64,000 bases of DNA from an uncultured Planctomycetota bacterium (GTDB lineage Bacteria > Planctomycetota > Phycisphaerae > UBA1845 > UTPLA1): NCBI GenBank assembly GCA_900696465.1, contig CAADGE010000027.1, positions 62,001 to 126,000 of the forward strand. Direction: 5' to 3'. The position numbers were made by a program, and so were the translations under genes. The notes under the pieces were generated by a model. It had not been told where the DNA came from, ran no database searches, and saw only the letters and a list, made by a program, of their open reading frames with translations. Shown here piece after piece: positions 33,866-41,891 of this stretch (its first letter is position 1; each line of letters starts with the position of its first letter).

Positions 33866-35245
33866 ATGGCAACTTTCCGTCTGTTTCCTGCGTATCTGGC
33901 AATCCTGACGCTGGCCTTGACCGACTCGGCGTACGCGCAGAAGCCCTCGAAGGACATCGAGACCTACTGGCCGCAGTGGCGCGGACCGCTCTGCAACGGC
34001 GTCGCGCCGAAAGCCAATCCACCGACCGAGTGGAGCGAAAAGAAGAACGTTCGCTGGAAGGTGGAATTGCCCGGCCTGGGGCACGCCACGCCGGTCATCT
34101 GGGGCGACACGCTCTATGTCCTGACGGCCGCGGAGAAGAAATCAGAGCCCGATGCCGCCATGGATCTGCATCTTCAGGACCCTGAGCAGCCGCGCGAGCG
34201 CCGCCGCCGGCCTGGTTTCGCCCGTCGCCCCGCGCCACCGTCGAAGGTCTATCAGTTCCAGGTGCTGGCCGTGGATCGCAAGACCGGCAAGACCAGGTGG
34301 ACGACGACCGTCCGCGAGGAAAAGCCGCACGAGGCAGGCCACACCGACAGCACGCACGCTTCGCCGTCTCCGGTGACCGACGGCAAGCATCTCTACGCCC
34401 ACTTCGGATCGCGCGGCCTTTACTGTCTCGATCTCAAGGGCAACATCAAGTGGGAGGTCGATCTTGGCGACATGCGCACGCGCAACGAGTTCGGCGAAGG
34501 CAGTTCACCGGCGCTGCACGGAGACACGTTGGTCGTGAACTGGGATCACGAGGGCGATTCCTTCATCGTCGCGCTCGATGCCGCGACCGGCAAGGAGCGA
34601 TGGCGCGTCGAGCGCGATGAGCCGACGAGCTGGTCCACACCGTTGATTCTTGAAGTTGACGGCAAACCGCAGGTCATTGTCAGTGCGACCAATTACATCC
34701 GCTCGTATGACCTGGCGACCGGCAAGGAGGTCTGGCGATGCGGCGGCATGACGGCCAACGCCATCCCCACGCCCATCGCGGGTAATGGTCTGCTTTACTG
34801 CCTGTCCGGCTTCCGTGGCAATGCGCTTCTGGCCATACGCTACGAGAAGGCCCGTGGAGACATCACCGGCACGCCCGCCGTCGTCTGGAAGCATGATCGT
34901 GACACGCCTTATGTGCCGTCGGCATTGCTCTACGACGATTCGCTTTACTTCCTTGATCACAACAAGGCAATTCTCTCCTGCTTTGATGCGAAGACCGGTA
35001 AGCCGCGCTACGACAAGCAGCGCCTGCCGGGGCTTGAAGGCGTCTATGCCTCGCCGGTCGGGGCGGGAGGTCGCGTGTACATTGCAGGGCGCAACGGCAA
35101 GACCATCGTGCTGCGTCACGCGGAGAAATTTGAAGTGCTGGCGACCAACGAACTGGAGGACGGTTTTGATGCATCGCCGGCCATCGCCGGTGATGAGCTG
35201 TATCTCCGCGGTCGCAAGGCGCTCTACTGCATCGCCGCGAAGTAG
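33866..35245 (+). CDS. PQQ-like beta-propeller exported protein
   Basis: A 459-residue protein with a signal peptide (LFPAYLAILTLALTDSAYA) and a WD-like propeller of the PQQ-binding repeat class. Blade motifs recur: WPQWRGP, VIWGDTLYVLTAA, FQVLAVDRKTGKTRW, GLYCLDLKGNIKWEVDLG, IVALDAATGKERWRVERDE, YDLATGKEVWRCGGM and AGDELYLRGRKALYCIAAK. Proteins of this type are abundant in Planctomycetota and are related in fold to BamB. No catalytic residue of quinoprotein dehydrogenases stands out, so a scaffold or binding role is more likely. It is not obviously in an operon. Confidence 0.87.
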   Translation: MATFRLFPAYLAILTLALTDSAYAQKPSKDIETYWPQWRGPLCNGVAPKANPPTEWSEKKNVRWKVELPGLGHATPVIWGDTLYVLTAAEKKSEPDAAMDLHLQDPEQPRERRRRPGFARRPAPPSKVYQFQVLAVDRKTGKTRWTTTVREEKPHEAGHTDSTHASPSPVTDGKHLYAHFGSRGLYCLDLKGNIKWEVDLGDMRTRNEFGEGSSPALHGDTLVVNWDHEGDSFIVALDAATGKERWRVERDEPTSWSTPLILEVDGKPQVIVSATNYIRSYDLATGKEVWRCGGMTANAIPTPIAGNGLLYCLSGFRGNALLAIRYEKARGDITGTPAVVWKHDRDTPYVPSALLYDDSLYFLDHNKAILSCFDAKTGKPRYDKQRLPGLEGVYASPVGAGGRVYIAGRNGKTIVLRHAEKFEVLATNELEDGFDASPAIAGDELYLRGRKALYCIAAK

Positions 35246-35281
35246 CCGCCGATTGCGACATCGACGCACACCAGCGTTGAG

Positions 35282-35767
35282 CTATTCAACGACCGTATAG
35301 ACCTGTACGGCCGGGCCGATCATGGCCACGTCCGCCTGCGGGCTTGATCGTGTGCGGCCGATGCAGCGATTCGTCGCGGGGTCGATCCCTGTGATGACAC
35401 CCCATTCGCATTCATCCGGCGGGGGCCAGCCCATCCATGCGAGGACCGGTTCGTCGCGGGTCAGGGCCGCGCGGATAAAGGGCAAATAGCTGTCTCGGAA
35501 GTGCTGTTCGAATTCCGGCGGCGTGGGCAGGGGCGCTGCTTCCGGCGGGTGAAGATCTCGTAGCTCGATGCCGAAGCGCCGCGCGGCGTCTACCACGTTT
35601 GCGTGCCCGGTGGACAACAGGCCGGCGAGGGTTTTCAAGTCAACCTCCGCGCCGAACGCGCGAAGCAGGGCATCCAGCGCGAGGGTCAGCGAATCCTGCG
35701 ATGCCCCGGCGATTCGGAACGCGACGGAGGCGGTACGACATGCTGCTTTACCTGCTGTCATTGGCAA
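35282..35767 (-). CDS. Hypothetical protein following pilT, weakly C39-peptidase-like
   Basis: A 161-residue protein beginning six bases after the pilT stop codon, hence probably co-transcribed with miaB and pilT. The N-terminal half (SLTLALDALLRAFGAEVDLKTLAG...) and the later WGVITGID-ATNRCIGR segment faintly recall peptidase C39-like/BtrH-like folds, in which an N-terminal Cys would be expected; at the matching place only Ser/Asp is seen, so it would be inactive. The assignment is weak. A MTAGK start a few codons downstream is also possible. Confidence 0.55.
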   Translation of the reverse strand: MPMTAGKAACRTASVAFRIAGASQDSLTLALDALLRAFGAEVDLKTLAGLLSTGHANVVDAARRFGIELRDLHPPEAAPLPTPPEFEQHFRDSYLPFIRAALTRDEPVLAWMGWPPPDECEWGVITGIDPATNRCIGRTRSSPQADVAMIGPAVQVYTVVE

Positions 35768-35773
35768 ATCGCA

Positions 35774-36886
35774 TTACCTCGATCGCTGCACCATCGTGCC
35801 CGCCTGCGTGTTAATGCCGCGGAGCCGGCTCGACAGGGCCTCGGCATTCGGGGCATGCTGCATGGCCACGTCCATGAAGACCATGTCCTGTTCGACAAGA
35901 TGGGCCAGCGACGATGTGAAGCTGTGCATGCCATCCTTCTCGCTGGAAGCGATCAGCGACGGAATGTCTTCGTCCTGCTCCTTGCGGATCAGGTCCTTGC
36001 AGGTCGGATTGTTGATCAGCACTTCCGTGGCCGGTACGAGCGGCTTGTCCTCGTGCGCTCCGGGCAGGAGCCGCTGGGCGCAAATCGCACGGAGACTGTT
36101 GGCCAGCGAGCCGCGGACGAATTCGTGTTCGGTTCGGGGGAAGAACTCCAGGATGCGGGCGAAGGCCTGCATCGTGTCGGCGCTGTGCAGACTGCCGAAG
36201 ACCAGGTGGCCGGTCTCCGCGGCCTGAAGCGCCGCCGTCATGGTGAACTTGTCGCGCATCTCTCCGATGAACAGCGTGTCCGGATCCTGCCGGACGACGT
36301 ACTTGAGTCCCTCGGCATAATCAGGGATGTCGATGCCGATCTCCCGCTGGCTGATGATGCACTTCTTCGGGCGGAAGAGGTATTCCACCGGGTCTTCAAT
36401 GGTGACGATGTTCTCATGCCGCGTTTCGTTGATGTGCTCGATCATCGAAGCCAGGGTCGTGCTTTTGCCCGAGCCGGTGATGCCGCAGACGATGATGATG
36501 CCTTCGTTGGTGTTGTCGATCAGCTTGCGATAGATCGGCGGCAGGTGCAGCGCTTCAAAGCTGGGAATGGTTGAATTGACCCGGCGGATGGCAGCATTCA
36601 TCCTCGCTCCGGCGCGAAAGATGTTGACCCGGAAGCGATCGCCATCGGTCAGCTCGGTGGCAAAGTCCAGATCGCCATACTGCTCGTAGAAATCGCGTCG
36701 CGCGGGCGGGATGATCGGCTCCATGATCCGGGCGATGTCTTCGCCGGAAAGGGAGGGCATGTTCACCGTGCGCAGGTGCCCGCCGACGCGATAGGTCGGC
36801 GGCAGTCCGGACTTGAGATGCAGGTCCGACGCGCCGTGCGCCTTCATGGCGCCGAGGAGCTGCTGGATCGTGAGCGTTGCGGCCAT
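35774..36886 (-). CDS. pilT: Twitching motility ATPase, PilT/PilU type
   Basis: A 370-residue retraction ATPase of type IV pili. Motifs: Walker A GITGSGKST near residue 136-143, Asp box VTIEDPVEYLF near 161, Walker B DTLFIGEMRD near 203-212 and His box GSLHSADTMQAFARILEFFP near 231-250. The AIRNLIRE signature of true PilT is replaced by KDLIRKEQDEDI, and the C terminus (GMHSFTSSLAHLVEQDMVFMDVA) resembles PilU, so PilU-type function is possible. ATG 36886 with GAGAG upstream is preferred to an open upstream frame. The gene follows miaB by 71 bases. The pilin it acts on is not evident, although a prepilin-like gene is at 28154. Confidence 0.9.
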   Translation of the reverse strand: MAATLTIQQLLGAMKAHGASDLHLKSGLPPTYRVGGHLRTVNMPSLSGEDIARIMEPIIPPARRDFYEQYGDLDFATELTDGDRFRVNIFRAGARMNAAIRRVNSTIPSFEALHLPPIYRKLIDNTNEGIIIVCGITGSGKSTTLASMIEHINETRHENIVTIEDPVEYLFRPKKCIISQREIGIDIPDYAEGLKYVVRQDPDTLFIGEMRDKFTMTAALQAAETGHLVFGSLHSADTMQAFARILEFFPRTEHEFVRGSLANSLRAICAQRLLPGAHEDKPLVPATEVLINNPTCKDLIRKEQDEDIPSLIASSEKDGMHSFTSSLAHLVEQDMVFMDVAMQHAPNAEALSSRLRGINTQAGTMVQRSR

Positions 36887-36957
36887 GGGTTCTCTCGGTG
36901 ATTGCCTCGTCACTCGCATGCCCGCGGTCGGCAATCCGCGAGTTTCAGTGGTTTAGT

Positions 36958-38559
36958 TCATTTTAGTACGCTCAGGGCCATGTTCCGCCTTTTCAAGCGC
37001 GTGTCACTGCCGGTCGGTTCGCATTCCAACTGCCCGTGGAGCGTGTAGGGCGTTGCCGCGACGATGCGAACGCTGACCAGCCGGCCGATCAGCTCCTCCG
37101 AACCGTCGAAGACGACGATCTGGTCACCGGAGGTGCGGCCGACCAGTTGACCGCTGGTCCGCGCGGCCGTGTCGACCTCTTCCCCGCGCGACTGTTCCGA
37201 CTCCTGCATCCTGAGTGCCTTCTTGCTGTGGCCCTCGACGAGCACTTCGACGCATTGCTCAAGCATCGCCCGATGGTTCGCGACGTTGATCTCCGCCTGG
37301 ACGGCGAGCAGGTCGTTGTTGCGCCGGCGCTTGACCTCGTCGGGCACGTCGTCGACCAGCCGTTCGTCGGCCTTCGTCCCCGGGCGCGGGGAATACTTGA
37401 AGATGAAGCAGTTCTTGTATCGGGCGTCGCGCAGCAGTTCCACGCTCTGCCGGAAGTCGTCCTCCGTTTCGCCACAGAAGCCGACGATCATGTCGCCGGC
37501 GATGCACAGATCGGGCATCCGCGCACGGGCTCGGTCGAGCAGGGCTCTGTATTCTTCCACGGTGTAACCGCGGTTCATGCGCTTGAGAACTTCGTTGCTC
37601 CCGCTTTGTGCGGGGATGTGCAGATAGCGGCAGATGCGCGGGCTCTCGGCCATTACCGCGAGGGTCTCATCGGTGAAGTCGCGCGGGTAGCTGGTCACGA
37701 AGCGCAGCCGCGGCAACTGCGGCACTTCGTCGTGTACGCGGCGCAGCAGCTCGGCGAAGCTGGTGGAACGACCGCCGCCTTCGGGCCGGTAATGATAGTG
37801 ATTGACCGTCTGGCCGAGGAGCGTCACCTCGATGACACCGGCATCCGCCAGTCGCCGAACTTCGTCCACAATGTGGTCCGGCGGGCGATGCACTTCCGGA
37901 CCGCGCGTAAAGGGCACGACGCAGAAGCTGCAATACTTGTTACACCCGCGCGTGATCCGCACGTAGGCCTGATGGCGGCCGAAGACTTTGGGCGTATGTG
38001 CGTGCGACGTCGTTGCGAAGACCCGCCCGCTGTCCAGGGCCTCCAGGTCGTCGTGTGGACCGAGTTGTCGAACCGGCGTCGAATGTTCCCGCAGGCGGCC
38101 GCTCAGCGCGATGGCCTTCGGCGCGGCGCCGTTTTTATGTCGCGATCTGCCGTTCGTTGAGGACCCGTTCTTACTCGATGGGTCTGTCGCGCGAGCCGCG
38201 CGGACTTCATCCACCAGACCGGGCAGTCGATGCAATTCGCTCGGGCCGCAGAGGATGTCCACGTTCGGCATTTTTGCCAGGAGGCCGTCGCCGTCGCGCT
38301 CCGCCATGCAACCGATGACCGCAATGACCTGATCGGCCCGCCGCTGCCGGGCACGCTTGAGATAACCCAGCCGCGAATAGACCTTGTCTTCCGCATGCTG
38401 CCGCACGCTGCACGTGTTGATGATCACCAGCCCGGCGCGCTCCATCTCCTCCGTCAGTCGATAGCCGCGCGAAAGCAGCTCGCCCAGGACGAGTTCGCTG
38501 TCGAGGGCGTTCATCTGGCAGCCCATCGTTTCAAGATACAGGGTCTGGTCGGTGCTCAT
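36958..38559 (-). CDS. miaB: tRNA-2-methylthio-N6-dimethylallyladenosine synthase MiaB
   Basis: A 533-residue radical SAM methylthiotransferase that modifies A37 of tRNAs reading UNN codons. Auxiliary cluster cysteines are Cys14 (METMGCQMN-type segment), Cys50 (IINTCSVRQHAE) and Cys84 (VIGCMAERDG); the SAM cluster is in RGCNKYCSFCVVPFTRG (Cys206, Cys210, Cys213). A TRAM-like domain ends the protein. The first SAM Cys falls about 50 residues later than usual because of a Ser/Asn/Lys/Gly-rich insertion (about residues 123-192) between the two domains. It is preceded by a good promoter and heads a unit with pilT and a small gene. Confidence 0.97.
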   Translation of the reverse strand: MSTDQTLYLETMGCQMNALDSELVLGELLSRGYRLTEEMERAGLVIINTCSVRQHAEDKVYSRLGYLKRARQRRADQVIAVIGCMAERDGDGLLAKMPNVDILCGPSELHRLPGLVDEVRAARATDPSSKNGSSTNGRSRHKNGAAPKAIALSGRLREHSTPVRQLGPHDDLEALDSGRVFATTSHAHTPKVFGRHQAYVRITRGCNKYCSFCVVPFTRGPEVHRPPDHIVDEVRRLADAGVIEVTLLGQTVNHYHYRPEGGGRSTSFAELLRRVHDEVPQLPRLRFVTSYPRDFTDETLAVMAESPRICRYLHIPAQSGSNEVLKRMNRGYTVEEYRALLDRARARMPDLCIAGDMIVGFCGETEDDFRQSVELLRDARYKNCFIFKYSPRPGTKADERLVDDVPDEVKRRRNNDLLAVQAEINVANHRAMLEQCVEVLVEGHSKKALRMQESEQSRGEEVDTAARTSGQLVGRTSGDQIVVFDGSEELIGRLVSVRIVAATPYTLHGQLECEPTGSDTRLKRRNMALSVLK

Positions 38560-38582
38560 GCTTCGCCGTAGTTAAAAACGCC

Positions 38583-38612
38583 ATTTTACTCGTCCACTGC
38601 CATCAGGGTCAA
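38583..38612 (-). promoter_or_regulatory. Predicted promoter of miaB
   Basis: On the minus strand TTGACC (38612-38607) and TAAAAT (38588-38583), each five of six to consensus, are 18 bases apart. The leader before the miaB ATG (38559) is about 16 bases. Confidence 0.65.
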
Positions 38613-38658
38613 CGCGGGCGTTGCCGTGCCATGCGATGTCGCTTGTAATGTCTGGCGC

Positions 38659-39183
38659 ATGATCCAACGACCGGCACAAATCAACGCATGGGTGATGTGG
38701 ATGCTGGCCGGCATCGGCCTGATCGCGACGATACTTTTCGGCTGCCACCAGACCCGCTTCTCGACCGGAGTGCTCCCGGCCGACGGTGAAGAACTGCCCA
38801 TTCTCCATCGCATCCACGGTGCGCACTGTCTGGAAACCCGTGCGATGCAGATTGTCGTTCGCGATGCCGCCACGCTGGCCCAGATCCCGCTGGCCGATGT
38901 ACCCGTCGATTTTCGCAGCGAGATGCTGCTCATCGTCACGCTCGGGCAGGTCACGTCGGATCAGTACGCAGTGGACATTACGCGCGTCTGGCGGGATCGG
39001 GGAATGTTGCGCGTGGAGACCGTCGTTACCGCGCCGCCGCCCGGAGTGCCGGTGGTCATGGCCAGCCCGTTCTGCATTGCCGTCGTGCCGCAATGCGCGC
39101 TGAACGTTGCCGAATTCGCCACGAAGCCGCCGCTTCGCTCGCGTGCCTGGCAGCAGGGCGAGCCGCCGGGTTCCTGGAAGTAA
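38659..39183 (+). CDS. Lipoprotein with PrcB-like C-terminal domain
   Basis: A 174-residue protein. MIQRPAQINAW precedes a hydrophobic core and lipobox (GIGLIATILFGC). The C-terminal half, with EMLLIVTLGQVTSDQYAVDITRVWRDRGMLRVETVVTAPPPG and MASPFCIAVVPQ, has the spacing of the PrcB_C domain (a beta domain originally described in the Treponema dentilisin complex). The role would be outside the cytoplasm, perhaps as a protease-complex accessory, but no protease gene is near. ATG 38659 is chosen for the compact signal; an upstream in-frame codon exists at 38626. Confidence 0.7.
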   Translation: MIQRPAQINAWVMWMLAGIGLIATILFGCHQTRFSTGVLPADGEELPILHRIHGAHCLETRAMQIVVRDAATLAQIPLADVPVDFRSEMLLIVTLGQVTSDQYAVDITRVWRDRGMLRVETVVTAPPPGVPVVMASPFCIAVVPQCALNVAEFATKPPLRSRAWQQGEPPGSWK

Positions 39184-39211
39184 TCCGGATCGTACCAGTT
39201 CTGAACGGATA

Positions 39212-40429
39212 TCAGGGCTTCCGAAGCAGACGCTGACGATCCGGCAGTCTGGCTAACACGTGAACGATGCGCTCGGCCGCATGGCCGTCGCCGTAGGGAT
39301 TGGTCATCCCTGCAAGCGTCACCCGGAAGGATGGATCCAGTGCCGTACGGATGGCTCCACCAACGGCGCTACGATCGAGCGGGGCGTCGATCACGTTGGC
39401 CGGGCGAAGCCGTCCCTGCTGCCGATTGCCGATGTTGACCACCGGCAGACGGAACGATGCCGCTTCGATCAGGCCGGCGCTGGAGTTTCCGATCAGCACT
39501 GCGGCGTGCGCCAGGCAGCTCCAGAACATCTCCCGGGCGAGCGATGCCGCCACGACCGCATCCAGCCGGCGACGGACGAACCCGCACCAGGCATCGGCGA
39601 TCGCATCGCGGCCGACATCCGCATTGGGGCCGATGATCAGCAGCTTGAGCGGTGAACCTTCCAGCGCAGCCAGCAATTCCTCGATCTGCCTTTCGGGCGT
39701 CAGGGTCGTGATCGTCTCAGGATGAAAAATCACTACGGCCATCGGTCGTGAGAGATCGAGCCCCAGCCGGCGACCCAGCTCGCCGCGTGACAGCGGTCGG
39801 AAACGTCTGAGCGCATCGAGTGCCGGTGCGCCGACGCAGTGTATTCGCCAGGGCGTTTCACCCATCGAAGCGATTCGCCGGGCATGTTCGGGCAGCGCGG
39901 GAAAATGCAGATGCGACAACTTCGTAATCGCGTGGCGGCAGGCGTCGTCGTATGCTCCTTCGGTCGTGTCACCGCCGTGCAGATGCGCGATCGGCACACC
40001 GCGAATCAGCGCGGCCAGCGAAGCCGCGAGCATCTCCGTGCGATCACCGAGCACAAAGACAAGGTCGGGCGCGGCTTCCTCCAGCGCACGCGCGAATTCG
40101 ATGACCGCCCGCCCGGCCGTTTCGGCCACGCTGCACGGATCATCCTTGGTCGCCTGATGCACCACGGGGCGAATTCGCACGCGCGGGATCGCCGGCAGAT
40201 CATCCAAGGTATGGCCATGCTGATCGCTCAGGTGTGTTCCACCGGCCAGCAGCGTGATGTCCAGTGGTTCAGCCGCTGACAGCGCCGTGAGCAGCGGTTC
40301 ATAGATGCCGGCGTCGGCGCGGCTCGTGCTGATGCATGCAATTCGACGCAGCCAGGAACCGGTGACCGGTGATGGAAAGCTCGGTGATGCGCCCGTGATC
40401 GCGTGAGGAGGTGTGAGGGTGAAGTTCAT
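39212..40429 (-). CDS. neuC: UDP-N-acetylglucosamine 2-epimerase (hydrolysing), NeuC/WecB family
   Basis: A 405-residue enzyme of the UDP-GlcNAc 2-epimerase family. Motifs: RIACISTSRADAGIYEPLL (NeuC-type N terminus after a ~25-residue extension), FVLGDRTEMLAASLAALIRGVPIAHLHGGD, HLHFPALPEHARRI and the UDP-binding GNSSAGLIEAASFRLPVVNIGNRQQGR. The NeuC type releases ManNAc (or a diacetyl sugar) and UDP, the first step towards nonulosonic acids. No nonulosonic acid synthase or cytidylyltransferase gene is in the window, so the rest of the pathway must be elsewhere. It follows the TPR protein gene after 27 bases on the same strand. Confidence 0.85.
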   Translation of the reverse strand: MNFTLTPPHAITGASPSFPSPVTGSWLRRIACISTSRADAGIYEPLLTALSAAEPLDITLLAGGTHLSDQHGHTLDDLPAIPRVRIRPVVHQATKDDPCSVAETAGRAVIEFARALEEAAPDLVFVLGDRTEMLAASLAALIRGVPIAHLHGGDTTEGAYDDACRHAITKLSHLHFPALPEHARRIASMGETPWRIHCVGAPALDALRRFRPLSRGELGRRLGLDLSRPMAVVIFHPETITTLTPERQIEELLAALEGSPLKLLIIGPNADVGRDAIADAWCGFVRRRLDAVVAASLAREMFWSCLAHAAVLIGNSSAGLIEAASFRLPVVNIGNRQQGRLRPANVIDAPLDRSAVGGAIRTALDPSFRVTLAGMTNPYGDGHAAERIVHVLARLPDRQRLLRKP

Positions 40430-40456
40430 GTTCGTCGGCCGATGTGCCGACGCGGT

Positions 40457-41698
40457 CTAATCAATCCGTACACGGGCCGGCGGCGCATCCGGATTGGTCG
40501 CCAGTTCTTCCAGCCGGGGAAGCTGCGACTTGAGCGCCTCGGCCTGCGGCGAGCCCGGGTAGCGCTGAATGAGCTGCCGGGCCAGGTCGACGGCCTCTAT
40601 ATATCGACCGTGCTTGGCGTAATCCATGATCTGGGCTTCAAGCTGCTGGCGATGCTCGATCTGTGCGTTCGACTCGAGCATCGGGATCTGCATGAGAAAC
40701 GCCTCTGCCTCCGGGCTGCCGGGAAACCGTTCGACGAAGGTCCGCGCCGCCGCCAGCGCTTCTTCCCAGCGCTTGCGGGAGACAAACCGCTGCACTTCTG
40801 CATGCATGCGCCGCCGCTGCTCATCCTGGAAGAGGCGATGCTCGCGCTCCAGCCGCAGCAGGAGCTGTCGCGCCTCGGCCGAGTCGGGGTGCCGTTCGAG
40901 GAGCTGCTGCACGAGTTGCCGGGCGCGGGGCCAGGCCGAGATGCTGATCAGGTCCTCGACCTGCTTCGTGCAGCGAAGGATGTCGTCCGACTCGTAGCGC
41001 TCCCGATCCGATTCCAGTTGCTCCATCAGCAGCCCGATGCGCTGCGACTCGGGGTAGCGCAGCTTGAGACCTTCCACGAGCTGTCGGGCGCGGGGAAAGT
41101 TGCCCTGACGGCTCAGCGCCAGCGCGGTTTCTCGCGTCTGAGAGAACTCGATCTCCTCCGCACGCAGTCGCTTGTGCTGCCGTTGCTCTTCGGAGAGCAG
41201 CGAATTATCGCGGATGTCCTTGAGAAGCTGCACCAGCTCCTGCAACTGCGCCGGGGCCATGCCACTGGATTCCGGTGCCTGTACTACGGCACTCTGGACG
41301 GTAGTCGGTGGCGGCGCATCCTCAAACAGCGGGAGTGTCCCATCACCGTGCGATGTGTCCTCTGGCGACACGGCAACGTGCGACGGGGCAGCGGCGCCCA
41401 GTTCGTATTGGTACTTCTCCACGCGGATCAGCGAGGACTGCAAGCTGTCCAGGTATCGCAGCATCGCGGACAGCCCGAAGAGCAGCCCGGCCATCGCCAG
41501 ACCAAGCGCCACATACACCCCGAACAGCCCGAATGCCGCGACGTTCGGCTCGTCCGGATGGCTGAGCGCCCAGACCAGCCGGGCAGCGCCGCCGGTCACA
41601 CACAGCGCCAGCACGAATACGCCCAGTCGGCGAAGCAATCGCTCGTCGCGAAGCTGGCGGCCTTCAGCGTGATTCGGTTGGTCGGAAGGTGGGTTCAT
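40457..41698 (-). CDS. Membrane protein with TPR-like repeats
   Basis: A 413-residue protein. Two membrane segments lie near residues 25-45 and 58-80, followed by a coiled-coil-prone region and four TPR-like repeats with a common pattern of aromatic, Ala-Arg and [FY]P-x-S: FPRARQLVEGLKLRYPES, WPRARQLVQQLLERHPDS, WEEALAAARTFVERFPGS and YIEAVDLARQLIQRYPGS, spaced about 60 residues. TPR arrays mediate protein-protein contacts; here they probably face the cytoplasm or periplasm as part of an envelope complex. It precedes neuC in a two-gene unit. ATG 41698 is preferred to an upstream in-frame codon at 41740. Confidence 0.75.
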   Translation of the reverse strand: MNPPSDQPNHAEGRQLRDERLLRRLGVFVLALCVTGGAARLVWALSHPDEPNVAAFGLFGVYVALGLAMAGLLFGLSAMLRYLDSLQSSLIRVEKYQYELGAAAPSHVAVSPEDTSHGDGTLPLFEDAPPPTTVQSAVVQAPESSGMAPAQLQELVQLLKDIRDNSLLSEEQRQHKRLRAEEIEFSQTRETALALSRQGNFPRARQLVEGLKLRYPESQRIGLLMEQLESDRERYESDDILRCTKQVEDLISISAWPRARQLVQQLLERHPDSAEARQLLLRLEREHRLFQDEQRRRMHAEVQRFVSRKRWEEALAAARTFVERFPGSPEAEAFLMQIPMLESNAQIEHRQQLEAQIMDYAKHGRYIEAVDLARQLIQRYPGSPQAEALKSQLPRLEELATNPDAPPARVRID

Positions 41699-41891
41699 GG
41701 TCGGCGGTGGATGCAACGGACCCGTGCAGGCGGCGATCAAACGGGTACATCAGCCCCATTCATAATGCTACACTCGCAGCGGCGCGAATCAAGCCGTGGC
41801 ATCGTTATCGGCGGCCGAAACTCACTTGCGGCACGGCTGAGGACGCCTCGAACGCACTGGCCGCGCCGTGCAGGTCCGGTAGCATGACGCC

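Noticed and set aside
40403-41887. 494-codon open frame on the plus strand
   Set aside because: It mirrors the TPR protein gene and has no recognisable domain or ribosome binding site; the minus-strand frame has repeats and membrane segments.
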